A DNA stretch of 64,000 bases from contig NZ_BBYG01000019.1 of assembly GCF_001184025.1 (NCBI RefSeq), forward strand, positions 248,001-312,000. The letters run 5' to 3'. This document shows, piece after piece, positions 58,489-64,000 of this stretch (within the stretch, counting starts at the first letter, position 1; the number at the start of each line of letters is the position of its first letter). The notes below the pieces were generated by a model, which saw only the letters and a program-made list of their open reading frames with translations, ran no database searches and was not told the DNA's origin. Source of the DNA: Streptomyces maremycinicus. GTDB taxonomy: Bacteria > Actinomycetota > Actinomycetes > Streptomycetales > Streptomycetaceae. The position numbers and the translations under genes are program-made.

Positions 58489-61308
58489 TCACTTCGCGTG
58501 ACGCCCCGCCGCCAGTCGGACGATGTCCACCCGCGAACGGATCCCCAGCTTGCGGTAGACCCGGGTCAGGGTCGCCTCGACCGTCTTGACGCTGATGAAC
58601 AGCCGCGCGGCGATCTCCCGGTTGGTCGCCCCCTCCATGACGAGCGCGGCGACCTGACGCTCCATCGAGGCGAGCCCCTCCAGCGCGTCGGACGGGGGAG
58701 CCGTCTGCCGGGGCACGGCGGCCGTCCCGGGGGCGGCCGCCGCGGCCGCCGCCTCCACCTGGCGCAGCCAGGGCAGCGCCCGGCAGCGCCGGAACAACCG
58801 TGCCGCCTCGTCGTACGACGTCGGCCCCGGCCGCCCGGTGCGCAGCACGGCCACCGCGAACGCCGCCCGCGCCTCCTCCAGGCCGTACCCCAGCTTGGCC
58901 AGCCGGTCCTGAACGGACGTCAGCCGGGACAGCGCCGCCTCGTGGTCGCCGAGCGCCGCCCGCACCATGGCCTCCGCCCGGTCCAGCACGGCCAGCACGC
59001 TCTCCCGGCCCAGCCGGAGCGCGTGCTCGCGGGTCACGTCGATGACGTCCTGTGCCTCGCCCGGCTCGCCGACCCGGACCAGCGCCTCGGCGAGGTCGCC
59101 CTGCCAGCGGCCCCGGGCGGGGTCGGTGATGCCGAGCCCGAGCTCCAGCTCCCGCACCCGCCGCAGCGAGCCGACGGCGCCCGCCGCGTCCCCGGCCACC
59201 AACTGGGCGTGGCCCAGCGCGGCCAGCGCGCGGGAGACGTACATCTGGTCGCCGTCCTCCTCGGCCTTGCCCGCAGCCTCACGGGCCAGCGCCAGGGCCC
59301 GGTCGACCTCACCCCCGGAGGCCTCGGCGAGTGAGGCGAGCATCGCGGAGGCACCCAGCCCGATGCCGGAGTCCCGGGCCAGCCGGAGGCTCTCGCGGGC
59401 CAGGTCGAGGGCGCGCCCGCAGTGCCCGGAGCGCAGTTCGGTCTCGGCGAGGAAGCGCTGGAAGTGCACCTCGCTCTCGACCATGCCCCGCCGGCGCACC
59501 TCGCGCAGCAGCGCGGTGATGGTCGCCCGGGCCTCGGGCAGCTGATCGCTCATCATCAGCCAGCGGAACCGGGCGGCCCCGACGCCGTTGTGATGGCACG
59601 CCACGTAGGGGTCCTGGGGTTCCCTCAGGGCCCGCTTGATGGTGGCGGGGGCGTTCGGGTGGCCCATCAGGGTCTCGGTCGAGGCCTGGAAGGAGAGCGC
59701 CATCAGCTCGGTGCGCCGGTCGCCGCCGCGGGCCGCCAGGTCGGCCGTGTGGGCGGCCTCCTCGCGGGCCTCGGCGAAGTCGCCCTCCACGATCAGCTTG
59801 CGCCAGGCCAGCCGGTAGTGGACCAGGGCGAGCAGCCGCGGGTCGTCTCCGGCGTCGGCGAGGGCCTGCGGGAAGACGGCGTCGACCTCGCCCAGCGACT
59901 GCCCGGCGGCCTCGATCACCACCTCCCAGGCGCGGATCCGTTCGGCGGGCACGGTCGCCCGGGTCAGCACCTCGCGCGCGATGTCCCGGGCGAGGTCCAC
60001 CTCGCCCGCGGTGATGGCGTCCTCGGCGGCCTGGAGCCGCCGGTCGTCCGGGGCCGGAGTGCCGTCCGGCGGGGTGTGCCGGGCGGCGAGCAGCCCGAGG
60101 GAGGCGGCGACCGAGGGGGCGCCCCGGTCGCGGGCGAGCGCGGCGGCCTCGGCGAGCCGGGCGGCGACCTCGGGGTCGGTGCCGGTGGTGGCCAGGGCGA
60201 GGTTGCGGGCCCGTTCGATCGGATCGGAGGCGGCGGTGGACAGCGCGGCGTGCGCGGCCCGGCGCTCCTGGGCGGGCGCCTCCGCGTACAGCGCGGCCGA
60301 GATCAGCGGATGCGCGAACCGTACGGCGGGACCCTCGGGTTCCGTCGCCAGCAGCCCGAGGGCCGCCGCCCGCGCGGTCTCGGCCTCGGCGTTCTCACGG
60401 CCGGCCGCGTGCAGCAGGGCCAGCGTGGGGCGGGCGCCGGCGCTGGCCACGAGCAGGGTACGGCGGGCGTCGTCGGACAGCATGTCGAGGCGGCTGAGGA
60501 CCAGGGCGCGCAGCGAGGTCGGCACCGGGAGGGGCTCGCCGGGCCGGGGCGGCGTCGGGCTCTCGCCGAGGGCGCGGCCCAACTCCAGGGCGAAGAGCGG
60601 GTTGCCGCCGCTGGTGCGGTGGATCTCCCGCATCGTCGAGCGGGGCAGGTCGCAGTAGCCGCGGTGGTCGAGCAGCGCGGAGACCTGGGCGCGGGAGAGC
60701 GGGTTGAGCCGGACGGCGAGGGTGTCCGGCGGGGACGCGCGTAGATGACGGTCGTACTCCTGGTCCTCGGTCCGCACCGCGCACAGCAGCTGGACGGGGG
60801 TGTCACCGAGGCGGCGGGCGGCGAAGCCGAGGAGTTCGGCGCTGGCCGAGTCGAGCCACTGGAGGTCGTCGGCGACGAGCAGGACCGGGCCCGCGGCGGC
60901 GAGGGCGCGCAGGGCCGACAGCACGGCCAGCCGCAGGGCGAGCCCGTCGCGCTGGAGGGTCGATTCGCCCCGGCCGGTGAGCGCCGACTCCAGGGCCGTG
61001 CGCTGGGCGACGGGCAGCTTGTCCGAGATCTCGTCCAGCACCAGGCCGAAGAGGTCGGCCAGAGCCAGGAAGGGGAGATGGGATTCGGACTCGGTCGCCG
61101 AGCAGCGCAGGACGGTGTGGGCCGCCTCGCCGTAATCCGCGGCCAATGCCCGCAGCACGGTCGACTTTCCTATTCCGGCCGGGCCGTGCAGCAGCACACT
61201 GCCACCGCGCGTCAGCTGGTCACGGGCGGCCGTGAACAGTTCGTCCCTGCCGATGACCAGGTCGGGGCGGCATCTGGCAGGCTCCTTGAAGTCCCGTCGC
61301 ACGGTCAC
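58489..61308 (-). CDS. Large ATPase-LuxR (LAL/AfsR-like) transcriptional activator
   Basis: 939 residues. Walker A HGPAGIGKST and Walker B PVLLVADDLQWLD in the N-terminal AAA/STAND ATPase, a long TPR-like helical middle, and a C-terminal LuxR HTH (LASMERQVAALVMEGATNREIAARLFISVKTVEATLTRVY). The last residues read GIRSRVDIVRLAAGRHAK. GTG 61308 is preferred because CGGAGGGG lies 4-7 bases upstream. LAL proteins often control secondary metabolism or hydrolases; the convergent-free downstream gap (58195-58488) and trypsin gene do not prove a target. A short GCCCC-TGA-GGGGC hairpin at 58458-58470 follows. Confidence 0.9.
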   Translation of the reverse strand: MTVRRDFKEPARCRPDLVIGRDELFTAARDQLTRGGSVLLHGPAGIGKSTVLRALAADYGEAAHTVLRCSATESESHLPFLALADLFGLVLDEISDKLPVAQRTALESALTGRGESTLQRDGLALRLAVLSALRALAAAGPVLLVADDLQWLDSASAELLGFAARRLGDTPVQLLCAVRTEDQEYDRHLRASPPDTLAVRLNPLSRAQVSALLDHRGYCDLPRSTMREIHRTSGGNPLFALELGRALGESPTPPRPGEPLPVPTSLRALVLSRLDMLSDDARRTLLVASAGARPTLALLHAAGRENAEAETARAAALGLLATEPEGPAVRFAHPLISAALYAEAPAQERRAAHAALSTAASDPIERARNLALATTGTDPEVAARLAEAAALARDRGAPSVAASLGLLAARHTPPDGTPAPDDRRLQAAEDAITAGEVDLARDIAREVLTRATVPAERIRAWEVVIEAAGQSLGEVDAVFPQALADAGDDPRLLALVHYRLAWRKLIVEGDFAEAREEAAHTADLAARGGDRRTELMALSFQASTETLMGHPNAPATIKRALREPQDPYVACHHNGVGAARFRWLMMSDQLPEARATITALLREVRRRGMVESEVHFQRFLAETELRSGHCGRALDLARESLRLARDSGIGLGASAMLASLAEASGGEVDRALALAREAAGKAEEDGDQMYVSRALAALGHAQLVAGDAAGAVGSLRRVRELELGLGITDPARGRWQGDLAEALVRVGEPGEAQDVIDVTREHALRLGRESVLAVLDRAEAMVRAALGDHEAALSRLTSVQDRLAKLGYGLEEARAAFAVAVLRTGRPGPTSYDEAARLFRRCRALPWLRQVEAAAAAAAPGTAAVPRQTAPPSDALEGLASMERQVAALVMEGATNREIAARLFISVKTVEATLTRVYRKLGIRSRVDIVRLAAGRHAK

Positions 61309-61532
61309 CGCTCCCCTCCGAGTGTCGTGTCCGGGCCAAATTCTAGGCAACGTCTCTTTGAAATTCGGAGACGCGGCGTGGTGAGGCATATAACAACGTG
61401 ACGCATAGGGAAATTCATGGAGACAGCGAATGAATGGTCACATGTCGTGTGGGGCCTCCCTGGCTCGATGTGATCGCCGCTCCCGGGCATCCTGCACCGC
61501 CCGCGCTACGGGCGTGTTGCGCACCCCCGCGT

Positions 61533-62393
61533 TCAGGGCAGCAGGCCCGCCCGCCGGGCCGCGACCACCGCCTCTCCCCGGGTGCGCGCGCCCAGCCTGC
61601 GCATCGCCGACCTCAGATAACCCTTGACCGTCTCCGGACGCAGCCCCAGCCGCTCGGCCACCCCCGCGTTCGTCGCCCCCGCCGCCACCCACGCCAGCAC
61701 GTCCAGCTCACGCGGGGCCAGGACGACCGGCTGCCCCGCCGGCCGTTGTGCCGGGCCGGCCGCGAGCAGCCCGCAGACCTCGAGGAGTTCCGCGCGCAGG
61801 ACCGGGTCGGTGATCCGCGGGGCCAGGGCGCGCAACGCCGTGTGCGCCTCGCGGACCTGCTCCCGGCCGGCCCCCGCGCCCGCCTCCGCCCCCGGGCCCG
61901 CGCCCGGGGCGGCCGGCCGGGCCGCCGTCAGCAGGTCGCGCGCCTCGTCACCGACCACCAGCGCCTGCTCGACGTCCCGAGCCGCCTGCACGGCCGCGGT
62001 CAGCGTGCGGTCGCCGAGCGGCTCGGCCCTGCGCAGGGCGCCGTACAGCACCCCGCGCACCCGGCGCCGCACGATCACCGGGATCGCCAGCACCGAGCGC
62101 AGGCCCTCCTCGGCGACCGCCGCGTCGTACTCGTGGCTGATCTGCCGGGACAGGGAGTAGTCGGTCACCGCGCACGGGCGGGCCAGCGCCACCGCCTTGC
62201 CACCGAGACCGTTTCCCGAGGTCACCGCCAGGCCGCGCAGCGCGAGGCCGGCCGCACCGCTGAACTCGCTGATCCGCATCCGCTGCCGCCCCGGCTCCAG
62301 CAGACCGCCGAAGGCGACCGGCAGCCCCGTCGTCCGCCGCAGCCGCGCCAGCGCACCGCGAATCTCCACCGTTCCGGCCGCGTCTGCCGCCAC
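61533..62393 (-). CDS. GAF-LuxR transcriptional regulator
   Basis: 286 residues. A GAF-like domain occupies about 10-140 (ALARLRRTTGLPVAFGGLL, GLGGKAVALARPCAVTDYSLS, LRSVLAIPVIVRRRVRGVLYGALR), followed by an Ala/Gly-rich linker and a LuxR HTH (LAPRELDVLAWVAAGATNAGVAERLGLRPETVKGYLRSAM). GTG 62393 is chosen since GAAAGGGCGAG precedes it; a GTG at 62429 is possible. It diverges from the acyl-CoA synthetase gene and is probably its regulator, a pairing seen in Streptomyces. Confidence 0.85.
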   Translation of the reverse strand: MAADAAGTVEIRGALARLRRTTGLPVAFGGLLEPGRQRMRISEFSGAAGLALRGLAVTSGNGLGGKAVALARPCAVTDYSLSRQISHEYDAAVAEEGLRSVLAIPVIVRRRVRGVLYGALRRAEPLGDRTLTAAVQAARDVEQALVVGDEARDLLTAARPAAPGAGPGAEAGAGAGREQVREAHTALRALAPRITDPVLRAELLEVCGLLAAGPAQRPAGQPVVLAPRELDVLAWVAAGATNAGVAERLGLRPETVKGYLRSAMRRLGARTRGEAVVAARRAGLLP

Positions 62394-62587
62394 GTTCTCG
62401 CCCTTTCCGCGCGGCGTGGTGCCGCACACCCCCGTCCGGGGGTAGTGAGACCTGCATCACGGATTACACGATGGCAGAGAGCCGCCCGGCAATGGTCCGG
62501 CACCACGGAGTGAGCCGCACGCGCCGACAGCACCCCCGAAGGCGCGGGCACGCAGGACCGAGCAAGCCAAGAAAGCACGGAGGACAG

Positions 62588-64000
62588 ATGACGACGGCGA
62601 CGGCGACGGAGCGTTTCCGCAGAGCCCGCGACTTCCTGCTCGAACACCGCGAGGACTACCCGACCGCCTACGAGGGCTTCGAGTGGCCCCGCCCGGAGCA
62701 CTTCAACTGGGCCCTCGACTGGTTCGACGTCATCGCCGACGGCAACGGACGCACCGCGCTGCACATCGTGGAAGAAGACGGTTCCGAGACCCGGCTCAGC
62801 TTCGCCGAACTGTCCGAGCGCTCCGACCGGGTCGCCAACTGGCTGCGCGAGCGCGGCGTCGGCGCCGAGGACCGGATCCTCGTCATGCTCGGCAACCAGG
62901 CCGAACTCTGGGAGACCGCGCTCGCCGCGATGAAGCTGCGCGCCGTCGTCATCCCGGCCACCCCGTTGCTCGGCCCCGCCGACCTCACCGACCGCGTCGA
63001 ACGCGGCCGGGTCCGGCACGTCCTCGTCCGCAGCACCGACACCGCCAAGTTCGACGAGGTCCCCGGCGACTACCGGCGCATCGCGGTCGGCGGCGCCCCC
63101 GAGGGCTGGCAGCGGTACGAGGACGCCTACACCGCCCCGGCCGGCTTCACGCCCGACGGCCCCACCCTGGCCGACGACCCGCTGATGCTCTACTTCACCT
63201 CCGGCACCACCGCCCGCCCCAAGCTGGTGGAGCACACCCACACCTCGTACCCGATCGGGCATCTGCCGACGATGTACTGGATCGGGCTCCGGCCCGGCGA
63301 CGTGCACCTCAACATCTCCTCGCCCGGCTGGGCCAAGCACGCCTGGTCCAACCTCTTCGCCCCCTGGAACGCCGAAGCGACCGTCTTCATCCACAACTAC
63401 ACCCGCTTCGACCCGGCCCGGCTGATGAGCGAGATGGACCGGGCCGGGGTCACGACGTTCTGCGCCCCGCCCACCGTCTGGCGCATGCTCATCCAGGCCG
63501 ACCTCAGCCAGCTGCGCGTCCCGCCCCGCGAGGCGGTGGCCGCGGGCGAGCCGCTCAATCCCGAGGTCGTCGAGCAGGTGCGGCGCGCCTGGGGGGTGAC
63601 CGTCCGGGACGGCTTCGGGCAGACCGAGACGGCCGTGCAGATCGCCAACAGTCCCGGACAGGAACTGAAGACCGGCTCGATGGGCCGCCCGAGTCCCGGC
63701 TACCGGGTGGAACTCCTCGACCCGGTGTCGGGCGAGCCGGGCGCGGCGGAGGGCGAGATCGCGCTGGACCTGGCGGACCGGCCGGTCGGCGTGATGACCG
63801 GCTACCACGGCGACGCCGACCGCACCGCGGAGGCGATGGCCGGCGGCTACTACCGCACCGGCGACATCGGCAGCCGGGACGAGAACGGCTACCTGACCTA
63901 CGTGGGCAGGGCAGACGACGTCTTCAAGGCCTCCGACTACAAGATCAGCCCGTTCGAGCTGGAGAGCGCGCTGCTGGAGCACGAGGCCGTCGCCGAGGCG
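62588..64000 (+). CDS. AMP-forming acyl-CoA synthetase, 3' end outside window
   Basis: At least 471 residues (MTTATATERFRRARDFLLEH...), with no stop before the window end. Adenylate-forming motifs are intact: YFTSGTTARPK (A3), DGFGQTET (A5), YRTGDIG (A7) and GRADDVFKASDYKISPFELE (A8). The beginning, including EGFEWPRPEHFNWALDWFD, resembles medium-chain/propionyl AcsM-type synthetases that activate fatty or aromatic carboxylic acids with CoA. GGAGG lies 4 bases before the ATG. Divergent GAF-LuxR regulator upstream. The C-terminal Lys (A10) lies beyond the end. Confidence 0.92.
   Translation, partial: MTTATATERFRRARDFLLEHREDYPTAYEGFEWPRPEHFNWALDWFDVIADGNGRTALHIVEEDGSETRLSFAELSERSDRVANWLRERGVGAEDRILVMLGNQAELWETALAAMKLRAVVIPATPLLGPADLTDRVERGRVRHVLVRSTDTAKFDEVPGDYRRIAVGGAPEGWQRYEDAYTAPAGFTPDGPTLADDPLMLYFTSGTTARPKLVEHTHTSYPIGHLPTMYWIGLRPGDVHLNISSPGWAKHAWSNLFAPWNAEATVFIHNYTRFDPARLMSEMDRAGVTTFCAPPTVWRMLIQADLSQLRVPPREAVAAGEPLNPEVVEQVRRAWGVTVRDGFGQTETAVQIANSPGQELKTGSMGRPSPGYRVELLDPVSGEPGAAEGEIALDLADRPVGVMTGYHGDADRTAEAMAGGYYRTGDIGSRDENGYLTYVGRADDVFKASDYKISPFELESALLEHEAVAEA

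Overview
The window is a chromosome fragment from a very GC-rich actinomycete, almost certainly a Streptomyces. Codon third positions are nearly all G or C, GTG starts are common, and the gene families (DUF2637 membrane protein, HATPase anti-sigma-type protein, PucR, large ATPase-LuxR regulator, furA-katG, IdeR/DmdR-type iron box, AbfB-type arabinofuranosidase) are typical of that genus. Both ends cut genes: rsgA at the left and an acyl-CoA synthetase at the right. I saw no rRNA, tRNA, CRISPR array, transposase or integrase.

Layout: (1) 1-3.1 kb, rsgA and a two-gene alkylation-repair operon (Ada-AlkA fusion, then Ogt). (2) 3.1-16 kb, mixed: DUF456 protein, TrmB/LuxR regulator, repeat-rich PP2C protein, PoxB-type TPP enzyme, membrane-anchored HTH protein, two small secreted proteins, HATPase, DUF2637 protein. 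(3) 15.3-17.2 kb, iron-box-controlled FhuF-like reductase and a GntR regulator. (4) 17.5-27.5 kb, a purine catabolic block: TPR protein, pucR, divergent three-subunit xanthine dehydrogenase, guanine/hypoxanthine permease, XdhC maturation protein. (5) 27.7-36.5 kb, SRPBCC protein, polysaccharide deacetylase lipoprotein, GH43-CBM42 arabinofuranosidase, katG-furA, a PLP cysteine-desulfurase-like protein with a collagen-like insert, an SGNH hydrolase behind a pentanucleotide microsatellite.

(6) 36.5-47.1 kb is a coherent aromatic/flavonoid locus. A six-gene operon runs quercetinase, alpha/beta hydrolase, GH78 alpha-L-rhamnosidase, intradiol ring-cleavage dioxygenase, FAA hydrolase and FAD monooxygenase, most junctions overlapping by 4 bases. 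A divergent IclR regulator and an MFS transporter complete it. The operon promoter and the transporter promoter share a block of about 70 bases containing TTCCATTGAATGGCA, so both are probably under the IclR protein. Together the genes read as rhamnosylated flavonol uptake, deglycosylation, C-ring opening, depside hydrolysis and A-ring degradation.

(7) 47.3-54.3 kb is a six-gene operon that matches no named system I know: a TIR protein, a 781-residue STAND-like P-loop protein, an uncharacterised 300-residue protein, a VWA+OmpA lipoprotein, a four-TM protein and a small three-TM protein, with an XRE-TPR regulator upstream. The TIR tail and the P-loop protein head share a short Gly/Asn motif like those used for amyloid signalling between bacterial NLRs and effectors. 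I propose it as a candidate immune or conflict system.

(8) 56-64 kb: AlkZ-like DNA glycosylase, secreted trypsin, large ATPase-LuxR activator, GAF-LuxR regulator divergent from a truncated acyl-CoA synthetase. Short in-frame tandem repeats recur in many unrelated genes of this window.
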